A stretch of DNA of 5,743 bases from Candidatus Rifleibacteriota bacterium (GTDB lineage Bacteria; Riflebacteria; Ozemobacteria; Ozemobacterales; Ozemobacteraceae). The position numbers and the translations under genes are program-made. The stretch lies in contig JAKJFO010000095.1 of assembly GCA_022704885.1 (NCBI GenBank), positions 1 to 5,743 of the forward strand, in the 5' to 3' direction. The notes beneath the pieces are model-generated. The model was not told the DNA's origin, did not search any database, and saw nothing but the letters and a program-made list of their open reading frames with translations. Below, in pieces: positions 1 through 5,743 of the stretch (positions are counted from its first letter, which is position 1; each line of letters begins with the position of its first letter).

Positions 1-1325
1 TCACCATACTGCAGAAAGCGCAGTGAAGCCACCTGATCCTCGCCAAAATCGAGCTGACGATTGTCGATAGCCCGGCGCAACGTGGTCAGATAAGCCTGAT
101 CGATCAGATAGTGCACCACTGTCATCAGCAGATAAACGCCGGCAGCGATCAGAAACAGCACTTCAGCTCCGATCGAATTTCTTACCAGCAGCAGAAATAT
201 GCCGACCAGCGTCGATGAAATCGAGCAGACGATCGACATGTCGCGGCGGTAATAAACTCGCTGTTTCTGCGGGATGACTCCCATGAGAATAGTCGTGGCC
301 GGAACCGTGAAGTTCTTGCTGTTCAGCAGAACAAGAAATTGCACCGCTGCAATAACCACAAATTTGAGGCTGAATGAAGCGGCGAAACAGAGAACTGTCA
401 GCAGCAGGGGCATTGCGGCGAGGATTTTGCCGATGGAAAAGGCCGCGAAGACGCGATGCATGACGAAGGTCTGCAGGCCGATCACCGCAAAGTCGGCAGA
501 GGCGGCAAACACGCCCATAAAAGCGGCAAGGTCGTTCCCTCTGGTAAAATAAGTTGCTACGGCAGCTGCGAACAAAAAATCGACGAGATACTTGTTGAAC
601 AGGATCAGAAACGACGAGATATTGAGCAGCCGGGCCAGCGGGTGCTGCAGCGAAGATTCGCTGACAATCTCTGTGCTGCCGGCGGAGGATGATTGATCGG
701 CTTCGTCGGCTTCGGCAAGTCGTGCCTGTTCGATCGGCTTGAGCAGCTGCAAAATGATCGCAGAAATCAGAATGATCATGCCGTTACCAACCAGCAGTCC
801 GCGTATGCCAACAAAATCAAGCACGAACTTGAGCAGCAGACCGCTGATAATGAACCCGAAGCTGCCGGAAGCATAGATAACTGGCGTAAACCGGCGCGAT
901 TCGGCGACCGAGAAGAAGTGGTTTATCATCGCGGTGAATGCCTGGGTCGACACCAGATCGATAAGCATCGCCATGACCAGAAAGACCAGCAGCACCGGCA
1001 TGGTATTTGCCGGAAAAACGAAAGCAGCCGCAAAGGAAAGCACTGCCGCCGGCCAGTTGGCCAGCGATAGCAGCCAGTGTCCCTCATAACCGACAATTCT
1101 CGACATGAACTGAAACTGGAAAACGATGAAAACGATGTTTACCGACAGATAAACCCATGGCAGCGAATGAGCGCCGACGTTTTCGAGAAAAGTCGTCAGC
1201 ACCGAGAGATAGAGCAGGTTATTGCTCGCCTTGAGCAACATGAAAAAGCCGGCGACTAGGTGGGGAAGATTTTCGCGGCTGCCGGCAACGCTATGAGCCG
1301 GTGCCATGGCGATATTTTCAGCCAT
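1..1325 (-). CDS. 12-TM MFS/NTT-like carrier (3' end beyond window)
   Basis: Open minus-strand frame of 441 complete codons with no stop, running off the left edge, so the C-terminus is missing. It starts MAENIAMAP; the ATG shares one base with the TGA of the upstream sensor gene, and a weak GGGGGCGGA lies 6 bp upstream, so translational coupling is likely. The protein is strongly hydrophobic. I count about 12 membrane helices in two halves (about 22-196 and 232-408), joined by an acidic, Ser-rich loop at about 200-230, the usual MFS two-bundle plan. The start of the second half (NKYLVDFLFAAAVATYF, then a helix ending LQTFVMHRV) and the later segment IPQKQRVYYRRD resemble the prokaryotic relatives of ATP:ADP antiporters (Npt/Tlc group) within MFS. 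The tail AYLTTLRRAIDNRQLDF resembles the linker that in such proteins leads into HEAT-repeat or cyclic-nucleotide-binding domains, so more protein is expected to the left. The substrate is unknown; nucleotide transport is a family-based guess. It is certainly coding and a membrane carrier; the subfamily is moderately sure. Confidence 0.85.
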   Translation of the reverse strand, partial: MAENIAMAPAHSVAGSRENLPHLVAGFFMLLKASNNLLYLSVLTTFLENVGAHSLPWVYLSVNIVFIVFQFQFMSRIVGYEGHWLLSLANWPAAVLSFAAAFVFPANTMPVLLVFLVMAMLIDLVSTQAFTAMINHFFSVAESRRFTPVIYASGSFGFIISGLLLKFVLDFVGIRGLLVGNGMIILISAIILQLLKPIEQARLAEADEADQSSSAGSTEIVSESSLQHPLARLLNISSFLILFNKYLVDFLFAAAVATYFTRGNDLAAFMGVFAASADFAVIGLQTFVMHRVFAAFSIGKILAAMPLLLTVLCFAASFSLKFVVIAAVQFLVLLNSKNFTVPATTILMGVIPQKQRVYYRRDMSIVCSISSTLVGIFLLLVRNSIGAEVLFLIAAGVYLLMTVVHYLIDQAYLTTLRRAIDNRQLDFGEDQVASLRFLQYG

Positions 1326-2524
1326 CAGTTGTCCGCCCCCGGTTTTACGTGGTTTTGCGGCTTATTTTGAGCCGACTCCCATTCGCTATGCCAGATGTCA
1401 TCCATCATCCTATGCTTTTCGAGAGTATTGAGCATATCGTTAAAAGCCTGCGAGGCTTCGGCCAGTTCATCTCTGCCTCTGACTTCAACACGATGACTGA
1501 CCGCTCCACTGGCCACATTGCGAATCGCATCGACCAGAATACTGATGCCCTCGGCGAGTGAGCGCGACATGAAAAATCCGGCGGCAACCGCAATAACGAA
1601 CGCCACCACCAGCATCAACGCAAGATCCAGCAGCAGCTGATTGAGGAATGCCAGAACGAGGTGGCGCGGGCGCGCAACCAGCAGTAGACCTTCTGAGCCA
1701 GGCAAAGCGGCAATAGTGCCAAGATAGGTTGTGCCGGCCAGGTCAAGAAGAATGCTTTCGACTTTCTTACGCGAAACCTTTTCGATGTTGATACCACGAA
1801 GGCCTTCCGGGAGATGGCCCTGAGACGAAAGAACGTTGCCATTGCGGTCGAGAAGAATCAGAACATCACTTTCTGCAATTGGAAAGCCGCAGACAATCTC
1901 GTGAATATCTGGCGAAGAAATGCTTATCGAGCAGCTGATGACGCCGACGACCTCGTCAGGATTAACGAAATCGCTGATTGGAACCATGAGAAAAAGCTTT
2001 TTTTCGTGCAACTCGCTGGCGTCGTTAGCAAAAAGACTGGCCTGACGAGTCTTGAGAACTCTGCGAAAGCTCTCACCATATGCAGGTTCACCGACAAAAT
2101 CTATGGTTCCTGATGCCGGCTGTTTGCCAACATCATGATCGTTGCGAACTGCGCTCAGAATCTTTCGACCTTCGCGGTCATAGATATTGCAGCCGAAATA
2201 GATTTTCTGCTGATCGAGAAAATTATGAATTATCTGAATCTGTCGTTCATGGCGCATCGACTGAATGTCAGGCAGACCCACCATGGCTTCGATCTGCCTG
2301 CGATAGTTCTGAAACAACGATTCGAAACCGTGCAGCAGCGACATCATCGTGGTCTTCTGAGCCGCGATGGTCTGACGCACGAGGTCGAGCCGAACCTTGA
2401 CCGCAACCGTACCGCCCAGCAGAAACAGCGGCAGCACAGCTGCAACAATCGCTGTAAGAACGATTCGGTTGCCAATTCTTCTATACCAGGCAATCTTGCC
2501 CGATTTTTCGTCTTGTGTAGCCAT
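1325..2524 (-). CDS. Cache-HAMP membrane sensor without output domain
   Basis: 399 residues. Visible order: short basic N-terminus, TM1 at about 21-42, an extracytoplasmic region at about 43-290, TM2 at about 297-320, HAMP at about 318-371, and a polar tail of about 28 residues. The external region has two PAS-like halves of the double-Cache (dCache_1) type: a long helix, then strands with NIYDREGRKILSAV (113-126), then a second half with LILLDRNGNVLSS (222-234) and GLLLVARP before TM2. HAMP is recognised by VASGAVSHRVEV followed by GRDELAEASQAFNDML. The Pro usual at the start of HAMP is absent (RSLAEG). Family members normally continue into a kinase, methyl-accepting, GGDEF or SpoIIE-type phosphatase domain; here the gene stops about 28 residues after HAMP. 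Start chosen at ATG 2524, with GAGGA 3 bp upstream and no other nearby Met. The next gene overlaps by one base, suggesting the sensed signal controls, or is passed to, the carrier; that is inference. Confidence 0.92.
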   Translation of the reverse strand: MATQDEKSGKIAWYRRIGNRIVLTAIVAAVLPLFLLGGTVAVKVRLDLVRQTIAAQKTTMMSLLHGFESLFQNYRRQIEAMVGLPDIQSMRHERQIQIIHNFLDQQKIYFGCNIYDREGRKILSAVRNDHDVGKQPASGTIDFVGEPAYGESFRRVLKTRQASLFANDASELHEKKLFLMVPISDFVNPDEVVGVISCSISISSPDIHEIVCGFPIAESDVLILLDRNGNVLSSQGHLPEGLRGINIEKVSRKKVESILLDLAGTTYLGTIAALPGSEGLLLVARPRHLVLAFLNQLLLDLALMLVVAFVIAVAAGFFMSRSLAEGISILVDAIRNVASGAVSHRVEVRGRDELAEASQAFNDMLNTLEKHRMMDDIWHSEWESAQNKPQNHVKPGADN

Positions 2525-2555
2525 AATTCCTCATCAAAAACATCAGATTGCCGCT

Positions 2556-2584
2556 ATTCTATACATAATCTCCCGCTCCCGCAA
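2556..2584 (-). promoter_or_regulatory. candidate sigma70-type promoter of the sensor gene
   Basis: On the minus strand, TAGAAT (2561-2556, five of six matches to TATAAT, within TATGTATAGAAT) lies 17 bp from TTGCGG (2584-2579), which matches only the TTG of the -35 consensus. The -10 is about 31 bp upstream of the ATG at 2524, giving a short leader that includes GAGGA. The -10 is reasonable and the -35 poor, so this is a weak call; no other better pair was seen upstream of the sensor gene. Confidence 0.3.
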
Positions 2585-2602
2585 CAGACAATAAACGATT
2601 AC

Positions 2603-2632
2603 CCTGCTTCGCTGAAGCTATGCCGCGGCAGG
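2603..2632. repeat. imperfect inverted repeat / hairpin element beside the hexamer array
   Basis: CCTGC (2603-2607) can pair with GCAGG (2628-2632). Inside, GCTTC-GCT-GAAGC (2606-2618) forms a 5-bp stem with a 3-nt loop, and TGCCGCGGCA (2621-2630) is a perfect 10-bp palindrome. The alternatives are mutually exclusive in part. The element sits directly against the GATTAC array, and a single CGATTAC (2596-2602) lies on its other side, so the hairpin block is bracketed by the same heptamer. This looks like a dispersed intergenic repeat unit (REP- or MITE-like), but only one copy is in the window, so dispersal is unproven. Confidence 0.45.
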
Positions 2633-2665
2633 CGATTACGATTACGATTACGATTACGATTACGA
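2633..2665. repeat. tandem hexanucleotide repeat, (CGATTA)5.5
   Basis: Five perfect, uninterrupted copies of CGATTA followed by CGA, 33 bp in total. It lies in the divergent intergenic region, 109 bp from the sensor start and 81 bp from the start of the 57-aa gene. There are no spacers, so it is not a CRISPR array. Copy number could vary by slippage; because the array is intergenic and upstream of the sensor's promoter candidate, a change would alter spacing rather than reading frame. Confidence 0.95.
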
Positions 2666-2716
2666 AAAGACTAAACTTCAGGGGGGAGATTGTCGATAGA
2701 TATTAAAGATAGCGAA

Positions 2717-2732
2717 AAAAATGTACATTTTT
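2717..2732. promoter_or_regulatory. perfect 16-bp palindrome, candidate operator
   Basis: AAAAATGTACATTTTT is a perfect palindrome centred between 2724 and 2725. It ends one base before the Shine-Dalgarno of the 57-aa gene. The length, symmetry and position fit the operator of a small dimeric repressor. As RNA it could only form a weak A/U stem closing a GUAC loop, so a DNA-level role is more likely than an RNA switch. The binding protein is unknown. A/T-rich flanks make part of the symmetry (A-run against T-run) less surprising than a mixed-base palindrome would be. Confidence 0.45.
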
Positions 2733-2733
2733 C

Positions 2734-2739
2734 AGGAGG
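2734..2739 (+). promoter_or_regulatory. strong Shine-Dalgarno that fixes the start of the 57-aa gene
   Basis: AGGAGG is a full consensus Shine-Dalgarno, 7 bp before the ATG at 2747. It decides the start against an in-frame TTG at 2690, whose only purine stretch (GGGGGGAGA) ends immediately before it and is too close to serve. Confidence 0.85.
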
Positions 2740-2746
2740 CACGGGT

Positions 2747-2920
2747 ATGAAGCTGAACCAGCAGGAAGCATATTTCATTCTCACCAATCTCGAAACTTTT
2801 GTCAGCCGCTTCGAATCGACCACGAGTAAAAAGGTAACTCCCGGTGCGCTGCAGATAATTCAGGAAATTCTCACCGAAGCCTCGTTTCCGGGCGGCCTCG
2901 ACTCGAGCAACCTGCACTGA
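2747..2920 (+). CDS. 57-aa orphan protein, unknown function
   Basis: A small plus-strand gene, divergent from the sensor gene and convergent with the lipoprotein gene. It reads MKLNQQEAYFILTNLETF and ends PGGLDSSNLH. Residues 4-25 and 31-46 look like amphipathic helices separated by a Thr/Ser/Lys turn (TTSKKVTPG), so a small helical, cytoplasmic protein is likely; there is no signal peptide, TM segment or Cys. Support for it being real: a consensus AGGAGG at ideal spacing, a strong terminator 48 bp after the stop, an operator-like palindrome upstream, and no better competing frame. The frame stays open upstream to a TTG at 2690, which would give 76 aa, but the strong Shine-Dalgarno favours ATG 2747. 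I do not recognise the family. A helical two-segment protein of this size could be a regulator partner or antitoxin-like protein, but nothing in the sequence shows that. Confidence 0.75.
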   Translation: MKLNQQEAYFILTNLETFVSRFESTTSKKVTPGALQIIQEILTEASFPGGLDSSNLH

Positions 2921-2966
2921 AAAGGCAGAAACCGCAAGATTTCGCAGATTAAAGCAACTAAAAAAA

Positions 2967-3005
2967 GCGCCCCGCAGCGGCACTGCCGCTGCGGGGCGTC
3001 TTTTT
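2967..3005. terminator. bidirectional intrinsic terminator
   Basis: A perfect 14-bp G+C-rich stem (2968-2981 with 2985-2998) closes a 3-nt loop (ACT). On the plus strand it is followed by TC and then five T (3001-3005), ending the 57-aa gene. On the minus strand it is followed by C and then seven T (complement of 2960-2966), ending the barrel-lipoprotein unit. It sits 9 bp beyond the lipoprotein stop, as expected between convergent genes. Confidence 0.95.
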
Positions 3006-3014
3006 CATCAGAAA

Positions 3015-4889
3015 CTATCGTTTATTAACCGCCAATGAACCGAATGAAATGGTGATTGGGTCAGAAGAAAATTCATTCGCCACGCTCGTGGCAGTAACTG
3101 TAAATGTTATCATACCAGGATCAAAACCATAGATACTCAACATTGCCGGACTGGTATCATCGCCAGAGGTTGTCGGATAAACCCCGACACTGGCGGTAGA
3201 AGAAAATGTCGATGGATCCGGCGATATCGAAAATGTGTAGCTGTTGTAGGGAACAGAAACACCGTTGACCAGAACAGTATATTCATAAGAGGTCGATATA
3301 GGAAGTTCAGCAGCAACAGAAGGTGAGAAAGACACTGCCGCGCCAGTAACGCCGCCATCTTCTACTGTGATAGTGAAATATTTGGCAGAGTAGCGGCCGT
3401 ATTTGTCTTTAACCATAACTCGCGAACTGTAGGTTCCTAAGGCTGGTGTGCCTGCGATATAGCCTGAAATCACTCCAATTGGAGAAATCCCAATTCCTTC
3501 AAGAAGCATTTCGGGGCCAAGACCTGCATCATACCACTGAATGACCAGCGGCGCTGTGCCGCCGGTAACGGTAACCTGCTTTGACAATATGGATTCGCCA
3601 TAAGCATAACTTCCCAGATCGGTATCGGTATTGGTGATAATCGGGTCGTTGCGCTCGTTGAGGCTGCCGTCGCCATTGAATCTGGTCAGCAAAAGATCTC
3701 TTTCGATCGGAGCCGTCGAGGTAACCGTCTCATAATCGTCGTAGCCAACTTCGCCGACTGCAGGAACCAGGTATTCGATCCATTTGGAGCCTTCGCCGGT
3801 TTCGTCATCGACATCGGTAAAGGTTACCGGCACGGCTGTGTATGTCTTCAACGGCGTAGTAAAGGATGTGGGGAAGCCGATACTGATAGTGATCGTAGAA
3901 GAGAAAACCATACCATCAATGTCAGTCAGGTAAGTGATTGTGCGGGTCGTACCGTATGGATGAGAAGGCTCGAACAGCTTGATCGGCTTGTTATCGTTGA
4001 ATATGACCGTCGAGGAAGAATCGATGAGTTTCAGCCACATGGCACCGCTGCTGTCGAATCCGTAGTAAACAGAAAGATACGGGTCTTCCAGTTGTCCACG
4101 AAGACTGAAGCGACTGCTGCGAAGATTAGAAGCAACTGCTCTGCTGATTGCGCGAGGCAGGCTGTTGCGTACCGACGACTGGTTCGGGATCAGGCCAGAC
4201 GGAACAAACCCCTGATAGGATGCTCCATCAGGCTCTTCATACATTTCAATCAGCTCGGCGAACATGATACCAGTATCTGAATCAAGCCATGGCTCAGTGT
4301 AACTGGTTATCAGACGGGTAGCCGATGCTCTGCCGGCATTGTCTTCAATGGCGTAAATCTTGTCAATATTGCTATCCATAGGATTATAGCTGGCAATGAT
4401 AAATTGACTGGGAATCTCAGGCGAAACCGGTCCGACCGGCTGCACATAACCGCCGGACTTAGGCGCCTCATTGAGCATCTGCTCGATGACCCAGCGGCCA
4501 TCTTCGCGCACCATTCTGAAATACAGCCAGAGAGGTTCACCGCTATACTGGATGTAATAAGCATATACATGTGCCAGGTCTGAAGAAGGCTGATTGATCA
4601 GCTCTTGATCGACATAGAAGGTATAGGTTGCGTTGTCGTTCGGGTCATTGATATCTTTGCCAAAATCTTTGACAAACAGATAATATTCACCTGGAGAAGC
4701 GAGCAGAGATTGCAAAGCAGCCTGGTCACCACTGCGGGCGGCCGCGATGAAATTGTTCAGGGTCGAAGTTATACCGACAACGTCTTTGTCAATTTCAACC
4801 GACCTGGCGCCACCACCACCGCCGCAACCAGCTGCGATCAGCGTTAAAATCAGAATAACAAGGACTGACAGGAGTCTTATTTTTTTCAT
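3015..4889 (-). CDS. lipoprotein with NTF2-like and Ig-like regions
   Basis: About 624 residues. N-terminus MKKIRLLSVLVILILTLIAAGC: basic, then hydrophobic, then lipobox AAGC, so it is cleaved and lipidated at Cys22, followed by five Gly as a flexible tether. Gly at +2 is not the classic inner-membrane retention Asp, so outer-membrane anchoring is likely. Residues about 36-140 look like an NTF2/SnoaL-type cone: helical start (LNNFIAAARSGDQAALQSLL) and closing strands WLYFRMVREDGRWVIEQM. A long beta-rich middle (about 160-425) is unrecognised. About 432-510 is a putative Ig fold of the He_PIG kind, with GTYSSRVMVKDKYG before a final strand FTITV, and about 518-618 is a second beta-sandwich-like domain. 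Start chosen at the Met at 4889: AGAGG is 9 bp away, against 3 bp for the Met two codons earlier (4895). It follows the barrel gene by 31 bp and is probably co-transcribed. The role is unknown; a surface-associated or barrel-partner protein is inferred. Confidence 0.9.
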   Translation of the reverse strand: MKKIRLLSVLVILILTLIAAGCGGGGGARSVEIDKDVVGITSTLNNFIAAARSGDQAALQSLLASPGEYYLFVKDFGKDINDPNDNATYTFYVDQELINQPSSDLAHVYAYYIQYSGEPLWLYFRMVREDGRWVIEQMLNEAPKSGGYVQPVGPVSPEIPSQFIIASYNPMDSNIDKIYAIEDNAGRASATRLITSYTEPWLDSDTGIMFAELIEMYEEPDGASYQGFVPSGLIPNQSSVRNSLPRAISRAVASNLRSSRFSLRGQLEDPYLSVYYGFDSSGAMWLKLIDSSSTVIFNDNKPIKLFEPSHPYGTTRTITYLTDIDGMVFSSTITISIGFPTSFTTPLKTYTAVPVTFTDVDDETGEGSKWIEYLVPAVGEVGYDDYETVTSTAPIERDLLLTRFNGDGSLNERNDPIITNTDTDLGSYAYGESILSKQVTVTGGTAPLVIQWYDAGLGPEMLLEGIGISPIGVISGYIAGTPALGTYSSRVMVKDKYGRYSAKYFTITVEDGGVTGAAVSFSPSVAAELPISTSYEYTVLVNGVSVPYNSYTFSISPDPSTFSSTASVGVYPTTSGDDTSPAMLSIYGFDPGMITFTVTATSVANEFSSDPITISFGSLAVNKR

Positions 4890-4898
4890 AATCATTTA

Positions 4899-4903
4899 CC
4901 TCT
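4899..4903 (-). promoter_or_regulatory. Shine-Dalgarno of the lipoprotein gene
   Basis: AGAGG on the minus strand, inside the 31-bp gap after the barrel gene. It lies 9 bp from ATG 4889 and only 3 bp from ATG 4895, which selects the downstream Met as the start. No promoter-like pair fits in the gap, supporting one transcript with the upstream gene. Confidence 0.7.
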
Positions 4904-4920
4904 TATTTCCTGTAGCCGGC

Positions 4921-5743
4921 TCAGAAAGTGTATTCGAGACCACCGAAGAATTCGGTCACGGTCATCGGTCTGGCGAAATCCCAGAGCAGTTCCTGAGAGA
5001 GAGAATCGAATGAACGATAATAGGTCTTTTCCCATGAAGCTCTCAGCCGAAGTTTGAGATCGGCGTTGATGATGTAATTGTATTGCAGCTGGGTGATTGG
5101 CTGAGCTTCGTCTTCCCAGCCGGTGTTAACGTTGTTGCCATTGCGGAAGGCGAACTTGCGCCAGCTTTGATCGACTTTCCAGTCATAAGAACCGGGCTTT
5201 GCATAAGAGAAGTTAAGACCGGTAAGCAAGTATCTGAAATCCCGATAAAAAGTCGTGTCATAAAAGCGGGTCAGATATTCGCTGTTCCAGGTCAGGTCGA
5301 TCTTGCTCTTAAGTCGCCACGACAGTTTGGCATTGAGAAAGTTTTCGCGGAAATCCATGTCTTCACCGACTACTGAAGTGCGCAGATGATAGGTGTCATC
5401 AAAGCGAACTTTGAAATCTTTGCTGTAGCTCTTCTGCCACATTCCATGCAGTTTGTGGTTCTTGTGTGCGCGGATTTTCGTATTTTCATCGTTATAAACA
5501 TAGCGATAATCAGCCTGAGCGCGGGTATCCTTGTCAATTTTGAAGCGGGCAGCAGAGAACAGATTGACTTCTGTATAACCACGCAGTTCGTCGGCACCGT
5601 AATTGCGCTTCTGGTGCTGACCTTCAAAGCCATAAGAAAGACTGTCGTGAACGGGCAGCTCGTAGTTAACTCTGAAATAATTGTCGTAATAACTGGTTCG
5701 GTAGAGGTTAACCGCTTCCTGGTCGTAAGTGCGGCGGTCGAAG
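4921..5743 (-). CDS. outer-membrane beta-barrel protein (5' end beyond window)
   Basis: Open minus-strand frame entering from the right edge; 273 residues visible, N-terminus and signal peptide missing. An internal Met at 5442 is not the start, because 100 further in-frame codons precede it without a stop. The whole visible part consists of alternating polar/hydrophobic strands rich in Tyr, Trp, Phe and Arg, with charged turns, for example YFRVNYELP, DLTWNSEYLTRFYD and QLQYNYIINADLKLRLRASW. The C-terminus FFGGLEYTF has Phe at -1, Tyr at -3 and Leu at -5, the usual signal for BAM-mediated barrel insertion. I count roughly 14-18 strand-like segments here, so the complete barrel could be larger. 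I cannot assign a family or substrate; it could be a porin-like channel or the barrel of a surface-export complex. It is followed after 31 bp by the lipoprotein gene, a common arrangement for outer-membrane partners. Confidence 0.88.
   Translation of the reverse strand, partial: FDRRTYDQEAVNLYRTSYYDNYFRVNYELPVHDSLSYGFEGQHQKRNYGADELRGYTEVNLFSAARFKIDKDTRAQADYRYVYNDENTKIRAHKNHKLHGMWQKSYSKDFKVRFDDTYHLRTSVVGEDMDFRENFLNAKLSWRLKSKIDLTWNSEYLTRFYDTTFYRDFRYLLTGLNFSYAKPGSYDWKVDQSWRKFAFRNGNNVNTGWEDEAQPITQLQYNYIINADLKLRLRASWEKTYYRSFDSLSQELLWDFARPMTVTEFFGGLEYTF

Noticed and set aside
274..1259. Several plus-strand reading frames of 60-125 aa
   Set aside because: They are antisense to the carrier gene, whose continuous 441-codon minus-strand frame of 12 membrane helices is far better supported.
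2596..2665. Possible CRISPR array
   Set aside because: The repeat unit is 6 bp and directly tandem, with no spacers.
2135..2674. 179-aa plus-strand reading frame ending in LRLRLRLRLRK
   Set aside because: Most of it lies antisense to the well-supported sensor gene, and its Leu-Arg tail is only the translation of the hexamer repeat.
2677..2706. Promoter for the 57-aa gene (TTCAGG, 18 bp, TATTAA)
   Set aside because: Only three and four of six consensus matches; too weak to list, although some promoter must lie in this stretch.
2690..2746. TTG start giving a 76-aa version of the small protein
   Set aside because: The purine run is immediately adjacent to the TTG, while ATG 2747 has AGGAGG at 7 bp; the extra 19 codons also cover the palindrome and Shine-Dalgarno, which are better explained as untranslated leader.
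2732..2983. 83-aa minus-strand reading frame across the small gene
   Set aside because: Its start lies inside the terminator hairpin, it has no ribosome binding site, and it is antisense to the better-supported 57-aa gene.
4921..5442. A complete 173-aa barrel protein starting at Met 5442
   Set aside because: The frame continues upstream for 100 codons to the window edge with the same barrel pattern, and no ribosome binding site precedes this Met.

Overview
The window looks like chromosomal DNA from a Gram-negative (diderm) bacterium of roughly balanced base composition. The evidence is a Gly-rich lipoprotein anchored at a lipobox Cys, encoded directly behind a beta-barrel protein whose last residue is Phe (an outer-membrane insertion signal). 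I see no phage, transposase, CRISPR, rRNA or tRNA. The taxon cannot be fixed from sequence alone. The style (12-TM nucleotide-transporter-like carrier, Cache-HAMP sensor, CGGGGG lipoprotein) would suit deep-branching groups such as Riflebacteria/Ozemobacteria or spirochaetes, but this is a low-confidence impression.

Left block (1-2524, minus strand): a two-gene unit. The first gene encodes a membrane sensor with a TM helix, a periplasmic double-Cache-like region, a second TM helix and a HAMP domain, but no output domain. Its stop codon shares one base with the start codon of the second gene, a 12-TM MFS/NTT-like carrier that runs open off the left edge. The end of the visible carrier resembles the linker that, in related proteins, leads to HEAT-repeat or cyclic-nucleotide-binding domains.

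Middle (2525-3014): a 222-bp divergent intergenic region holds a weak promoter candidate for the sensor, a small hairpin-forming element next to 5.5 copies of a GATTAC hexamer, and a perfect 16-bp palindrome just before a strong Shine-Dalgarno. That Shine-Dalgarno drives a plus-strand 57-aa orphan protein. A strong bidirectional terminator separates this small gene from the convergent right block.

Right block (3015-5743, minus strand): an outer-membrane beta-barrel protein (5' part outside the window) followed after 31 bp by a lipoprotein of about 624 aa with an NTF2/SnoaL-like N-terminal region and Ig-like C-terminal domains. The two genes are probably co-transcribed and probably act together at the cell surface; their function is unknown.

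The most distinctive signals are the output-less sensor coupled to a transporter, and the repeat/palindrome-rich divergent region with its tiny unrecognised gene.
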